A stretch of 64,000 nucleotides of DNA from Incurvaria masculella. Its lineage: Eukaryota; Arthropoda; Insecta; Lepidoptera; Incurvariidae. The DNA lies in contig OX335644.1 of the NCBI GenBank assembly GCA_946894095.1, positions 18,085,595 through 18,149,594 of the forward strand, read 5' to 3'. Position numbers and translations under genes: made by a program. The notes under the pieces were generated by a model. The model had not been told where the DNA came from, searched no databases, and was given only the letters and a program-made list of their open reading frames with translations. Each line of letters begins with the position of its first letter. Within the stretch, counting starts at the first letter, position 1. Shown here piece after piece: positions 47,669 through 58,890 of the stretch.

Positions 47669-48404
47669 AAAAACTTAGTCAAAAGCACCGAGCACGCAAC
47701 GAGCAATCGAGGTTTATATTTTGGCATATAACTAATTTTCATTATAATATTTAGTTTGTATAGTTATGTCCCGCGTTAGTTTTAAAATATTAATATATAA
47801 TTGTCATGTTATTCATATAATAGATAATACTATAATCATCAAGTCAATGTGGTTTTATAGTGTTTTATCATAATAGGCTTCTAGCCGTCTGGCTTTACAA
47901 TTGTATATTTTGACCATAACACTATGGCAACATCATTTTCCCACATAACTAAGGAGTTTGTTTTGCAGAATAGCTCCAGTAACTTATTCAAGATTATGAA
48001 CTCGAAAAGGTTAATCGATATTTTTTTTATTTTTACTTTTTTTTATTTTTACTACTATATAACATTAAACGTTCTTGGCTATGATGATCGGGGCAGGCAG
48101 ATAATTGTAAAAAATATCTAGAACAATTTCTATGCACAAAACATGTTGGGAAAGAAATGCAGACCGCGGACTAATACAGACTGTTGTAGTCGTCGACATA
48201 ACATGCTTTGGTACGTCGATGGCGGTAGTAATGAAATGTACATAAAATTACAAAAAACAATAACTTAGTGAAATTGTCCTATTCAATAACCGATGTTAGA
48301 AATCCATCAATTCTAATTGCAACCCAGCTGCACTAGCCGAGGCATTTTGGTAAGCGACTCGGACAGAAATTATCACATACTCAAAACAAAGAAATCTCGT
48401 TACA

Positions 48405-49124
48405 ATGAAGTCGAATGCAAGAAAAGTCAGCACGCTCCAAGTTATAGAACAATTTATGAAGGTTGAGAGAATTTTCGGGGCAGCCAAATTCAACATCGTT
48501 CAAAGCCGAGTCACGCGCGCCTCGCCTCTACAGTTACTGCATTCGACCCTCGTCTTGATGGGTCTGATTTACTTAGTAGGAGCTGATGTTGCGAGCAACA
48601 ATGATTCTTCGGTCCACAGTGGCACGTTTTCCTACTTCAGAGCAACGGTTCGATACATTTCCCCGACCCAATATTTCATAATATCAGCACTGACATTATT
48701 TACTCGTCACGAGCTCAGCGTGGAACTGCTTTCGAAGATGAATCGCCTCGCCGAGGAGTTAGAAGCGAGAGCTGGCAACGTCGCCGTCCAGCGAAAGCAA
48801 AACATGGCGATCGTGGTTATGCTAATCGTCGAGTCTTTGGGACTTTTGTGTGCGTCTGCGTTGCTGATGGGATTCTGGCAAGCGGCGGGTGTGATGTACG
48901 CGCTGCTAATGCACTTACTCGAGGATGTGGAACTGTGTTCGTTCCACGCGTTGGTGAGGCTGTTGGGTTGCGAGGTGGGACGGCTGAGGGACGAAGTGAG
49001 GCGGTGGTACGGAGGTCGCGCGTTCGTGGTGACACTGGGAAGGCGGGGCCGCTGCGACTATATGCGGCTGCATGTCGCGGTGGTGGAGTCCTATCACCTT
49101 CTGGTGAAACTTTACAGCACTCAG
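48405..49124 (+). CDS. Gustatory receptor (7tm_7 family), exon 1
   Basis: Codes for the first 240 residues of an insect gustatory receptor (ligand-gated cation channel family of taste neurons). Seen: a short basic N-terminus, then hydrophobic segments near residues 45-62 (LLHSTLVLMGLIYLVG), 85-102, 128-150 (MAIVVMLIVESLGLLC) and 152-172, then a charged loop ending VESYHLLVKLYSTQ. That ending resembles the region before the first conserved 3' intron of Gr genes. The frame ends at CAG|GTCAGC, a phase-0 donor at 49125. The frame runs past the donor to a stop at 49232, but that part loses receptor character. The Met at 48405 is the first in the frame and gives a normal N-terminus. Odd: codon use shifts from AT-rich to very GC-rich about halfway. 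No close orthologue can be named by eye. Confidence 0.72.
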
Positions 49125-49238
49125 GTCAGCAACTTTATGTTTATTTGCCCCCTTGACGTATGGGTGAAACGACAGGATTTTTGCGAACGAAGTTGCTTAT
49201 CGCACGTTACACTCTGGAAAAATTACAAATGAGAGCTA

Positions 49239-49605
49239 TTCAGCCTCGGTAGACAAGTGGCGCGACAGCTTGCGATTCAATAAGCCTGGCGAAGCACCTC
49301 TGAGCGCGGTTAGGTCCTGGATTGGTGGCCATTTTCAACCGTTGAGGCTGGCCGTGATTCGGATTCCATTTAAAACGGTATGTCCCCTTCTTCGTTTATT
49401 ACTAGGTGGTAGGATTAATCCCGCCCGAGTTGGTACCATCGAATCGACTGAATGATGGTCGAAGCGGCAATAAAGTCCGTGTTTTCCATCCAGTTCAATG
49501 TAGCCAATAAGGAAGGTCCTGGCATGGCACCTAGTCCTCATGTGGTGTGTTAGGCTAATATCTGACGCTCAGTTTGGAATTAGCCATCCTTGTCCAGTTA
49601 CATAA
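49239..49605 (+). mobile_element. 5S-like-head SINE variant in receptor intron 1
   Basis: CAGCCTCGGTAGACAAGTGG, worn 5S core GGTCCTGGATTGGTGGCC, body GGTCGAAGCGGCAATAAAG, and tail into ACATAAAAAAA. It directly abuts a GGGTTCCG repeat. Confidence 0.75.
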
Positions 49606-49876
49606 AAAAACCGGCCAAGTGCGAGTCGGACTCGCACACGAAGGGTTCCGTACCATAGTACACGATTTACAACAAAAAAATTTTTTTTTGTATGGGACCC
49701 CCCTTTAATTCTTATAATTTTTTTATTTTACCTATTTGTTGCTAAAGCGGTAAAAACTTCAGCTGCCTACCTATTACGGTTCATGAGATACAGCCATGTG
49801 ACAGACAGACGGACGGACGGCGGAGGCTTAGTAATAGGGTTCCGTTTTCACCCTTTGGGTGCGGAACCCTAAAAAC
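49606..49876 (-). repeat. GGGTTCCG-family repeat in receptor intron 1
   Basis: CCGGCCAAGTGCGAGTCGGA through GACAGACGGACGGACGGCGG and CCCTTTGGGTGCGGAACCCT. Confidence 0.8.
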
Positions 49877-50274
49877 GGCGGAAAAATGTGTGAGACTTCG
49901 ATCATCCCGACACTTTTGCTGTAGTAGGTGTGTGTGTTTGTATGTTTGACTGCGGTACAAACATGAAGCAATACTTTTAAACTCTCTTTGCAAAATCTTG
50001 TTATTGTTATTAATTATGAATGAATTATAAACTATAGAGTTAATAACAATCAAATTGTATTAATCTGAAACAGTGTTAATTAATTTCACTGTGCCTCTTA
50101 TTTTATACATACTATAAAGCGAAAGGAACTTTGTTCCATCCGTGTGTCCCACGACACATCTCGTTTTTCAAAATCTGTTGATATATTCCTGGCTTGATAA
50201 GTTACAATCTGGCTGCAAAACATGATCATTCATGGACATTTTTTTCACATTTACCGGATAATTATATTTTTCAG

Positions 50275-50355
50275 TTTATTCTCACCGCATCATCGGCGCT
50301 GGTCTACTCTCGCATCATAGTTCAACTCACTGTGGAGGACATATTCAAAGGAAAA
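50275..50355 (+). CDS. Gustatory receptor, exon 2
   Basis: An 81-base exon (27 codons) after a strong acceptor (T-rich tract, TTTTTCAG at 50274) and before donor GTAACA at 50356. Both boundaries are phase 0, matching exon 1 and exon 3. It encodes a hydrophobic stretch starting FILTASSALVYSRIIVQL and ending in FKGK, as expected for transmembrane segment 5 and the following intracellular loop. Upstream, intron 1 holds a 5S-head SINE and a GGGTTCCG-family repeat. Confidence 0.62.
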
Positions 50356-50569
50356 GTAACAAAATACATTTTTATAACACATTATAATCATCCAGGTCAA
50401 ACACTGCAGGACAAATATATATGTTCGGTACAAACGAATGCCGGGATCGATGTGAAAACATTTCACTTTTTTTTTTATTTGTTTATAGTTAATAATTCAT
50501 CTAACATTTTGGAAAAAAAATGCAAAATATATAGGTGAACTTAAGTAAATGTGTAAATGTGTGTAATTG

Positions 50570-50943
50570 TCAGCCTCGGTGGCCCAGTGGCGCGACCCTT
50601 CGGCGATCGCTCTCCGAAGTTAAGCAACGCTGGGTCCGGTCTGGTCTTGGATGGGTGACCATTCGACCGTTGAGAGAGGCTGGCCGTGGTTCGGATTCCA
50701 CGTTAAGCTGTAGGTCCCCTTCCTTACTTACTAGGTGGTAGGGTTTATCCCGCCCGGGTTGGTACCATCGCATTGGATGAACGATGGTCGAAGCGGCAAT
50801 GAAAATAGTCCGTGTTTTCCATCCAGTTCAATGTAGCCGTGCAATATAAGGAAGGTCCTGGCATGGCACCTAGTTCCCATGTGGTGTGTTGGGCTAATAC
50901 CATGACAGAACTTGTGGTATTAGCCATCCATGTCCAGTCACAT
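50570..50943 (+). mobile_element. 5S-head SINE, full length, in receptor intron 2
   Basis: Starts GTCAGCCTCGGTGGCCCAGT. 5S internal promoter: box A GAAGTTAAGCA at 50616-50626, box C TTGGATGGGTGACC at 50647-50660. Shared body and tail, then a 14-base A run. Very close to 42637 and 62896, so recently active. Confidence 0.9.
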
Positions 50944-51617
50944 AAAAAAAAAAAAAACCAATCAATTAGTTGTGCTCAAAACATTCATACTTTTTGGGAA
51001 TAAGCTAGATTTTTTTGTAAGAAATTAAAAAATTACACTGAAAAGTAAAAGGCGCGGCATCGAACACAGTTGGATCTGCTCTAAAAGTTCGTATGTCAAA
51101 TCAGTGACCAACCAGACGAACCCTCCAATGAATCTGCATATTTGCGTGTAGACGTAGGGACAGTCGTTTTTGAGAATTGAAGACAGCCTATGGCATATCG
51201 CCTTCTTTTTTATCTATGGATATACCCAACATGATCCATGTCCATGTCCAGCAGTGACGGGATCCTCGGCACTTGAATACGTTCACGCTTGACCAATTTT
51301 GTTCAGTAGCTTGGAAAAAAATATCATTACCGACATACGTAGCATGTAGACTCAGTGACCTAAGGACCTAATAACTTGTTCCTCAGCGGTCTTCTCCTAC
51401 CCGCGTCCACATCGTAGTATCTTGAGTAAGGTGTCTGGTTCTAGCAGTGAGCATGGAAGGATGATGAAGTATGTTAGATGCACTAATCCTGTGAAGTTCT
51501 TACGTGTTTCTACGTATTCCTACGTGTCGCTGGAACTCAAGGACATTAGCAGGTACAGACGTACCGTGTACTGTCCAAGCCAAAGCGAAGCAGAAAAATG
51601 GTAGATCACATTATCAG

Positions 51618-51755
51618 AAGCTGGATTGGCTGACGAGGCTCCTGATGGGCTACTGGTTCCTACGCGTTCTGCTGCGACTCCTAGTCGTCTCCTCGGCGTG
51701 CAGCCGCTTCCAGGGTCACGTGGACTCGCTCAAGAGGACCCTCGTCGATCTGCTG
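51618..51755 (+). CDS. Gustatory receptor, exon 3
   Basis: 138 bases (46 codons) beginning after ATTATCAG (51617) and ending at CTG|GTGGGC. Phase 0 at both ends. It encodes a basic start, a hydrophobic helix (FLRVLLRLLVVSSAC, transmembrane 6) and SLKRTLVDLL, the pattern that precedes the last exon in many Gr genes. The acceptor has a weak pyrimidine tract and the donor is weak, so the edges are less sure than the reading frame. A family-B repeat tail begins about 50 bases downstream (51807), which shows later insertion into intron 3. Confidence 0.58.
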
Positions 51756-51806
51756 GTGGGCGGCCAGAGCCCACTTAGCTCTTGGCGCTATTCTATTTTC
51801 AAATTG

Positions 51807-52010
51807 ATGCTTTTTCACACCATGGATATGGAAGGTTGTACTTTGAGGGAAATACCTCTGCCGGGAGTCGTTTCCAAAGTTTACCAACCCTATAGTTAAA
51901 AGATCTAGAGGATCGGCCGGTTCTACTTTCCGTAATAGCGACAGTGAAAGGAGGTTACGTGATAGAGGGACAGCGATATGCCGCTCCAATGAGCATTCGC
52001 CATGGCCGAG
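51807..52010 (+). repeat. Family-B repeat tail in receptor intron 3
   Basis: TTTTTCACACCATGGATATG, GGTTGTACTTTGAGGGAAAT, AGTTTACCAACCCTATAG and GGGACAGCGATATGCCGCTC. Confidence 0.65.
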
Positions 52011-52115
52011 ACGACAGAACGCAAAGGGATACCCTACATCCCTTCGGAGTTTGTGTGTCTTTAAATTCAGAAAACCTCGGAGTCGTCGACGAGACGCAGG
52101 CTACGGAGGATGCTC

Positions 52116-52665
52116 TTAAGGTGGCCCAACCCGGCGGGCCTAACTCATTCGCGGGCTCGGTACAAAACCGTGCTGTTGCGCTCTGGGACCTTCTCTGTTT
52201 CAAAGAATAAGACAGGCTCCGTGATGAGGAAGATGCAACATGTCCACAAAAAAGACAATGTGCATAGTGTATGATTTGGTAAGATTTACGAAAAATTTTA
52301 TTTCAAAACGACTTATAGCTAAAAGTAAACCACGACCGCTGTAGTCAAAAATCTAACAAAAACCAAATAGATTATAAATCTTGGTTAAATAAGCTATGTC
52401 TGATGACTAATCTTTTTGCGATGTTCTTACTTTATCATTGCGTAATCCACCTCAAAAGTTATTGTATTAAACGCGCGAAAAATTCGAACTTTCGGACCTT
52501 ATAACTTAGAAACCAAACACAATTTTACAATGCCAATGGTCATCAGACATCTAGTTCGATCAAATAAAGCTAATTTGACCAAAATTTTGGATCTCTGACA
52601 AGAAATATGGGCGTGATATTCTTTCCCCTTTTGTATGGAGAGTTGAGCGGGATGGGCCACCTTAA
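52116..52665 (+). mobile_element. TTAA-MITE family G, full length
   Basis: TTAA at 52116 and 52662 flank GGTGGCCCAACCCGGCGGG and the inverted GGTGGCCCATCCCGCT. No transposase. TTAA target choice is typical of piggyBac-type transposition, but the termini are not the usual CCC type. Confidence 0.85.
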
Positions 52666-52821
52666 GCTGCCGAGTTAAGGAATGTAATAAAAGATTCGTA
52701 ACTTGGGAAATTATAGTTGGTAAGAGTTAATGTACCTACTTCGTTTTAATTCGTTGATGAAGGACACATCTTATTGGCAAAGTCAGAGGTACACTTTTAC
52801 CATTTTGTGCACTGAGTGGGC

Positions 52822-53058
52822 AGTCTGAGTTCTCACCTAAATTGGCGTTTACGGTAAACCGATCGACTGGCGTTTTCAAATGTATGAAGAAATTGAAGAG
52901 CGCGCGCAGTGGGCGTTAAGCGAACTAACATTTCCGAGTCCGAGTTTGACTTTGACAGCTTAAAGAAGTAAAACCACAGAATATCTAATAAAAGATTGTA
53001 TGGAGTTTGACGTTTTTACGGAACTTCGAAGTAACGTAAACGCCGATTTAGGTGAGAA
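52822..53058. mobile_element. MITE family E, full length
   Basis: TIRs CAGTCTGAGTTCTCACCTAA (52823) and inverted TTAGGTGAGAACTGAGACTA (53048 region), each continuing to ATTGGCGTTTACG / CGTAAACGCCGAT. Confidence 0.7.
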
Positions 53059-53455
53059 CTGAGACTACCGGCTCTGATCATGTACGCGCCCAGGCAGGTG
53101 CACTTCACGAGCGAAGGAGGGCAATGCCCGGTAGCCTCGGGATGTCACAGCGGGCCACCGAATGAGTAGGAACAGCCACCTACCTCCAGCAGCACCAGCT
53201 CCTAGGTGTCGGGTCCCGGGACAGCGTTCGGCGGCCCAGCACTTCGCGCGGACGAGGCGAGACGACACAGCGTGGTCAGGGGCGCGGCGGGTTGCGGGCG
53301 TGGAGTCCTACGAAAACTCTACGATGAAAGTTTGCGGGGACGCGGTGCATGCGTGCACCATGCTTGACAGCTAGTAGGAGAGCGAGAGTGACATAGGGAA
53401 AATTTCGGATGGTACTGAATGCTTGTGAAGTGCAAACTACCCACCTAGGTCACCC

Positions 53456-54150
53456 ATGCCATATTGGCGTGAACAGATCATCAAATGTTTACGGAAACTG
53501 ATAGGTATCTGTGAGCGATACGCCGCTGTGCACGATTTGACCTACAACGTCAGTAAAACCGAAGTGGTCGTCTTCAAATATGGTGCCGGACCGGATCACG
53601 TGCCACCTATAACTTTACGAAACTCTCAATTGAGAGTTTCTACAAAGTTTAAATATCTCGGGCACGTGATTACCGATAGGCTGAAAGACGACGAGGACAT
53701 GGAGCGGCAGCGGAGGGCTATCGCCATGAGAAGTAACATGTTGGCTCGCAGGTTTGCGCAGTGCTCTGGAGAGGTTAGGCTTACTCGGTTCAAGTATGTC
53801 AGGCGCTTTACACCGGTCACCTGTGGTGCAGCTACACGCAGCGAGCGTTTAACTCGCTGCGTGTGCAGTACAACAATGCATTGCGCTGCATGATGGGACT
53901 GCCGTGGCGGTGTAGTGCGTCTGGCATGTTCGCGGAGAACGGTTTGACTGATTTCTTTGGTGTACTGCGCAAACAGAAGGCGGCATTCCTTCGCCGTTCA
54001 GCCATCAGTGAGAATAGAATAGTAGCAAACATTTTGGGACGAATTTATTATAAGGATTTTATTAATGTGTAACTTAGTTTTAATATTATTTACAATGTTA
54101 TGGGACAATGCACCTGATTGAAATAAATTATTATTATTATTATTATTATA
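53456..54150 (+). mobile_element. Non-LTR retrotransposon (CR1/Zenon-like), 5'-truncated
   Basis: Encodes the C-terminal half of a reverse transcriptase: HDLTYNVSKTEVVVFKYG, KYLGHVITDRLKDDEDMERQ, then after a frameshift near 53830 QYNNALRCMMGLPWR and LRKQKAAFLRR...S.NRIVANIL, ending at a stop at 54070-54072. The KYLG and YNNALR..LP motifs are typical of the region after the RT palm in CR1-type elements. An (ATT)n tail follows at about 54131-54150. The catalytic YADD box is missing because of 5' truncation. It lies in intron 3 of the receptor gene, same strand. Confidence 0.7.
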
Positions 54151-54299
54151 AATAAATTAACCAACAGAATTGTTTCTAATCTTCTGAGTTGATATTCTTA
54201 AATAGTGACGATTGTCATGATATTCGGTAATCCCTATGTTGCATATTCCTCCAATAACAATGATGTAGATCCTGTATCTATTATAGGGTCTGAAAAATG

Positions 54300-54420
54300 G
54301 GGCGTGACGAGACGAGATTTTTTCCCCCAAAGTACAACATTGGGTCCTTTAAACATGCTGTGAAGAAGCACCAGGCTGGTCGTCATGGTCTTCGCAACCC
54401 CCGAGACAGCTAAAGCGATA
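54300..54420 (-). repeat. Family-B repeat, minus strand
   Basis: CCCAAAGTACAACATTGGGT, CATGCTGTGAAGAAGCACCA and CATGGTCTTCGCAACCCCC are the reverse of the family-B core. Confidence 0.6.
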
Positions 54421-54902
54421 TTGTATCGCAGGGCGCCTCTTATGAAAACATGAGATTATGAAAAAATGATAACTATTGAAGGAATGTTATTTTTTCGCTA
54501 TAATACATCGAATAATCGAATAGTACGCATAGTTCCTATCAATGCACACAACGAATGTAAGAATAATAACTTTAAATAGGCTAAGCGAATAACGATTTCT
54601 TGTATTTCAACAATCGCGCAAGGCTTTGAGAACTTTTGCGTTCTGTGTAAACACCGCATCTTCCTACGCTCTGTAAAATTCAGTATCTTTTGTCTTAACT
54701 AATTACAAAAGCTTAAGTGCGAATTCATAATGAAAATATTACAGCACTTGTTTACATAGCTGTGGTCTGAATCTGTTGTGTTTTTGTATGTATTTGCGAC
54801 ATATGTCGTCACTAAGAGCCAGCACCAGCGTGTGCAAGCTATATGAGTTCGACAGCAGCTGCCCTTCAATCTATTGTCGTTGGTCGTTACCTGCTTGTTG
54901 AG

Positions 54903-55181
54903 AAAGCGAGGCGCGAGGTGGCGGCGCTCCTGCGCGTGGTGCACTGCGCAGGTGCCACCGCCATAGTTTACAAGCTGTTCGAGCTCGACAACAAGCTGCT
55001 CAAGCTACTGTCGCTGATCGCCAACTGCACCGTCGCGCTTGTTGCAGAGGCGAGGCGCGAGGTGGCGGCGCTTCTGCGCGTGGTGCACTGCGCTGCGCAT
55101 GATGTTGGCCTGCGTGTGTGCGGCCTTAACTTATTTGCGGCGTCGTCGTTACTTGGAGCCATCGGACCGGTTGCTGTGTAA
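54903..55181 (+). pseudogene. Gustatory receptor terminal exon with 144-bp in-frame duplication, probably altered or decayed
   Basis: Two Gr C-terminal modules lie head-to-tail in one frame. Both start with ARREVAALLRVVHCA (codons from about 54906 and 55050, exactly 144 bases apart). Module 1 continues into a TM7-like segment, YKLFELDNKLLKLLSLIA, ending NCTVALV. Module 2 continues VGLRVCGLNLFAASSLLG and stops at 55181 after GAIGPVAV. Known: insect Gr proteins end in TM7 with a TYhhhhhQF motif; neither module has it. Acceptors in the right phase exist for both (TTGAG|AAA at 54902 and GCAGAG|GCG at 55049), so either or both may be spliced to exon 3. A degraded third TM7 copy (about 54832-54900), out of frame, lies upstream. 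The gene may be a pseudogene or may encode an unusual receptor tail. Confidence 0.55.
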
Positions 55182-55199
55182 CGGCGCGAGTGTGCACTC

Positions 55200-56240
55200 G
55201 AGCGCCGTGTCTACCTCCATTTCCTCGAGTTCCTTCTTTATCTCTTCATCCAGGTCGCTGTCACCTCCCAGTTCCGACTGCGACGCGTTGTCCTCACCGA
55301 ACAGCGCGCTCAGGCCGGAATCGGTCTCGCCTGAACTCCGAGGCGCCCCGTGTCGTTCCCAGTTGGTGCGTCAACGTCATCCCGTGAGTCAGTCTGTACA
55401 GTCGGCTCCTGTGTTTGTCTGTCTGTCTGTGGCGTGGTAACATCCTCCTGGCTCACCCTCACCGGCGGCGGCCACGTAGTCGTGTATCCACCGTCGGGGT
55501 GGTAGATTTTCAGGCGAATGTTACCCGCCTTGTAGTAGGTATATGATCCTGTCAGCGGGAATAATATTTTCTATTAGCTCCTTCTCCGGTATCCCCAGTA
55601 GAAGGAGGAAGCCCCCGTCAGTCAGTCTAAAGTCTACGTACGTCACCGCCAAAGTTACTTTTGATGCTCGTTTTGTCAACCGGTGAAAACAGCGTGCACC
55701 TGACCCTCTTTGTGAGTTCGCTCCGACTCTTCGCCGCATGGCGACAACCCTCCCAAAGAGGCTCAAGCGCGGCCGTGGTCGCTCTCAGCCAGTCCACGGT
55801 CTTCTCATTCCTGCAGCGGAAGTAAATAGCGCTTTCAGAATTCGAGAAGATCGGTCTGCTGGTGAACTGCACCGCAACCGGTTCATGTGCCCTGCCCAGT
55901 CGATGTGTTTCTCGGATATGGCGTCAATAACCTGGGACGCCTGTTCCGAGGTTAGAGCCACACCCTCCGAGATTACCATCAATGAATGGAGGATTTCGTC
56001 TTACAATGCCGGCATAATATCGAAGGATGGGATCTTCCCTCGCTCTCTTCGAGTCGCCTCGGGGAGAGGTCGACTCGTCCGACCTCGTCCTTTTCAGTAT
56101 GTCGCCTCCTGTCGGTGGGGGTGTTCACCGCATGCTCTCCAACGAGACAGATGCGAGCTCCCGCTGGCTGGGCGCCCACAGAGGGGGCTGAGGGAGCAAC
56201 GAAGTTACGTCCCTGTACTTGCTTAGTACGAAATAATATT
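55200..56240 (-). pseudogene. Frameshifted DUF4780-type ORF
   Basis: Three overlapping minus-strand frames join into one protein-like path, from the N-terminus near 56200 to the C-terminus near 55450. Visible pieces: VALTSEQASQVIDAISEKHI, then TVDWLRATTAALEPLWEG, SELTKRVRCTLFSP, and LAVTYVDFRLTDGGFLLLLG. The WL...L.PLWEG core and its spacing resemble the DUF4780 domain, which is common in repetitive insect ORFs often paired with zinc knuckles. At least two frame changes are needed, so it is a dead copy. It lies directly downstream of the gustatory receptor tail on the opposite strand, and may have been the insertion that ended the receptor gene. Confidence 0.5.
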
Positions 56241-56727
56241 TTTAAGCTCCGCCATAGTCCGCATTCTGAGTACCCTTCACCTCTAATCTAAACACAGCCA
56301 CCCCCATGTTTTTTTACATAAATCTTTGGCAATAAAATAATTAATATCAACTGTACCACGAAAAGGGGATGTGAGACAGACGTGACGTATTTTTCAGGGG
56401 CAGGAAGACGAAATGTGACAAATGGCTACAAATGGGCGCAAATAGCATGACGTATTCAATGTATGAGCCCTTTCTGTAATCACTGTCTCCGTGCTTCACG
56501 GTCGATTTTGCTAAAATATCACATTTGTTTAAAAGCCACCCTTATTTTATTGTCATTGACATCACGGCACGTCGACACTGCGTGCACTGCAACATGTCAG
56601 GCTTCATAAATAAAAAATAAAAAACTCCACTACCATCAAGTATCCTCTCCATTCCCCTTCACTAAAAAGAATACAAGTCGTCCCTCTGCACTTCTTCCCG
56701 TGCATGTCGTAAGAGGCGACTTACAGA

Positions 56728-56985
56728 GTTTTGTTCGTGGTTCGATTCCACACACACTGTAGGTCCCCTTCCATATTAGGTTGTATTATTCGTCCCGCCC
56801 AGTTAGGTACCATCGAATTGAGTGAAAGATGGTCCAGCAGCAAAGAATTGTCTGTGTTTTTCATTCAATTCATTGAAGCCGTGCAATATAAGGAAGGTCC
56901 TGGCATGGCACCTAGTTCCCATGAGGTGTGTTGGGCTTATATCATGATAGCAGTTGTGGTATTAGCCATGCATATCCATTAACAT
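56728..56985 (+). mobile_element. SINE, 5'-truncated
   Basis: GTGGTTCGATTCCACACACA, AGGTCCCCTTCCATATTAGG, and tail GGAAGGTCCTGGCATGGCAC to CATAAAAAAA. Confidence 0.75.
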
Positions 56986-56999
56986 AAAAAAATATTGAC

Positions 57000-57945
57000 T
57001 GACGAAATAAAACCCAGTTTTAACAATAACACTTTGATATATGAAAATAAGTTATTCATGAATCAATTAAGTTTTTTTAACTTACATAAAAAAGTAAATG
57101 TAACGTTATATATTTTTAAACAACGTCACAAGTCAAGTACTACATATTCGCAATTTGTTCGACTTTTTTAATTGATTCACTTACGACTCAACATATTTAT
57201 ACCTACGTAATTGACTGCCACACGGCATAACGGACACATCTCGTGATGTATAGACAACCCTGTATACCAATATAGAAGCTAGTGCTTAAATTATTCACCT
57301 CTATTGCAGTTATGAAAACAAAACAAAAAACTATTGTAATCTTTTGGACAGTGTCCATTTTTGTAATAAGGATAAATACGTAATTATTTTTTGGTCCCAC
57401 ACATACCCGTCATAATAACTCTGAAATTAAGAACTGGAATATTATATTTCACCACTTCTGTTTAAAATTAAATTTAACTTAAACATAAAAGTTTTGCTCT
57501 TTCAAAATATAACATGTGAGCAATCCCTACAGTTACGCTATTTGAATTAAATTCTCATAAATTAATGAAGTTTTTTTTTTAAACATAGCAATTTTATTAG
57601 CATAGCATAGTTATTTATGTAGGTATATTTGATTATTAGGTACATTTTTTTAAGTTTTATAGGCACCTATTATTGTAGGTACAACTTTTTGTAATTAATA
57701 AAATAACTTCATTTGAATCTTATACGTAATGTGATAAAATATCAAGGGTGAAATGGTAAAGCTAGTAAAAATATACAGGAGTGATGCTGAATCTCAAACT
57801 GAAAAATATTTTTTGTTCCACTTTTGCGAAAAATAAAAAAAAAACGTTGAAATTGGTTTTACTTTTTTAGGGAGGGAAGTTGCAGTTTGCATCAAACTTA
57901 AATGTGCCTCTAAAACTCGCGCGTATACTCATGATCTTTTCTCAA
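57000..57945. other. AT-rich spacer
   Basis: No gene or repeat recognised. Confidence 0.5.
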
Positions 57946-57947
57946 GA

Positions 57948-58233
57948 GCGTTTTTTAGGGATCCGTACCCAAAGGGTGCCAACGGAACCCTATTACTAAG
58001 CCTCCGCTGTCCGTTCGTCCGTCCGTCCGTCTGTCACAGGGCTGTATCTCATGAACCGTTATAGATAGGCAGCTAAAATTATCACAGAGTGTGCATTTAT
58101 CTTGCCGCTACAGCGACAAATAGGTAAATAAAAAAAAATTAAAGGGGGCCCCATACAAAAAACGTTTTTTTAAATCTTGTACGATGGTACGGAACCCTTC
58201 GTGTCCGAGTCCGACTCGCACTTGGCCGGTTTA
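57948..58233 (+). repeat. GGGTTCCG-family repeat
   Basis: TTTTTTAGGGATCCGTACCC, GTTCGTCCGTCCGTCCGTC, ending CGACTCGCACTTGGCCGGTT. It lies 230 bases beyond the VWA8 stop. Confidence 0.8.
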
Positions 58234-58466
58234 TTTGTACGCGCGAGGCGCATTTAAGCCTGGCGCGTTGGTTCCAAATTGGAAAGTTGAAAACTTTTTT
58301 GGCGTTTCCAAATAAAATCTCGGAAAAAAAATTGTCCTGCATGACATACAGTATCGCTTATGTAAATTCGCTCGAGCTTAACCGTTTCATCCTGCGTCGC
58401 GTTCGATTCGAAATTGTACTAAATTCGATGTAGCCGTCCCGCGCCGGCCGCTCCCGCAGCGCGGGC

Positions 58467-58578
58467 TTAGTCGACCGCCTGCAGCAGCGAGGAGGCGAAG
58501 ATCTGCTGCAGGATCTGCGGGAGGCTGGCCACGTCCATGCACACGTGCGCGCGCCCCACCGGCAGCCGCCGCAGCAAC
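58467..58578 (-). CDS. VWA8: VWA8, terminal exon
   Basis: Last exon of von Willebrand factor A domain-containing protein 8, a large AAA+ ATPase/VWA protein targeted to mitochondria. Read on the minus strand it follows acceptor GGTGGCAG and contributes one base to a split Met codon. It then encodes LLRRLPVGRAHVCMDVASLP, followed by QILQQIFASSLLQAVD and a TAA stop at 58467-58469. The LPxGRxxVxMD...LPQILQQIF pattern is the conserved VWA8 C-terminus. With the two bases from the previous exon the length is exactly 38 codons. No AATAAA was seen on this strand shortly downstream. GC content is far above the surrounding intron. Confidence 0.88.
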
Positions 58579-58614
58579 CTGCCACCGCACCACAACTTTA
58601 GCTCCATAATTTTA

Positions 58615-58890
58615 ACCGCGGCATATGGCTACGATACCATGAGATTTCGAACTTGCAGGGGGGCTGCGAAAACCATGCACCCCGGCCAGGTGCTTCTTCA
58701 CACGATGTTTAAAGGATCCCAGGTTGTACTTTGGGGAAATATCTCGGAAAGGATTTTATTCCATAGTTTTCCGACACGAAGGTTTGGTTCTTATTTTTGG
58801 AATGTCAACCGTAAATTTATGCGTTTTCTCCCTGATCCGCGTTGAAAGGGGAAGAAGGGACGGCGTTATGCCACTCCGACGAGCGATATA
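58615..58890 (+). repeat. Family-B repeat in VWA8 intron
   Basis: CGCGGCATATGGCTACGATA, AAAACCATGCACCCCGGCCA, CCCAGGTTGTACTTTGGGG, and outer tail GGGACGGCGTTATGCCACTC. Confidence 0.75.

Noticed and set aside
50600..50660. 5S rRNA gene
   Set aside because: Only the internal promoter region resembles 5S; it continues into a SINE body and repeats many times.
55190..55440. Ser-rich plus-strand ORF after the receptor
   Set aside because: Antisense to the DUF4780-like frame; Ser runs come from reverse-read acidic codons.
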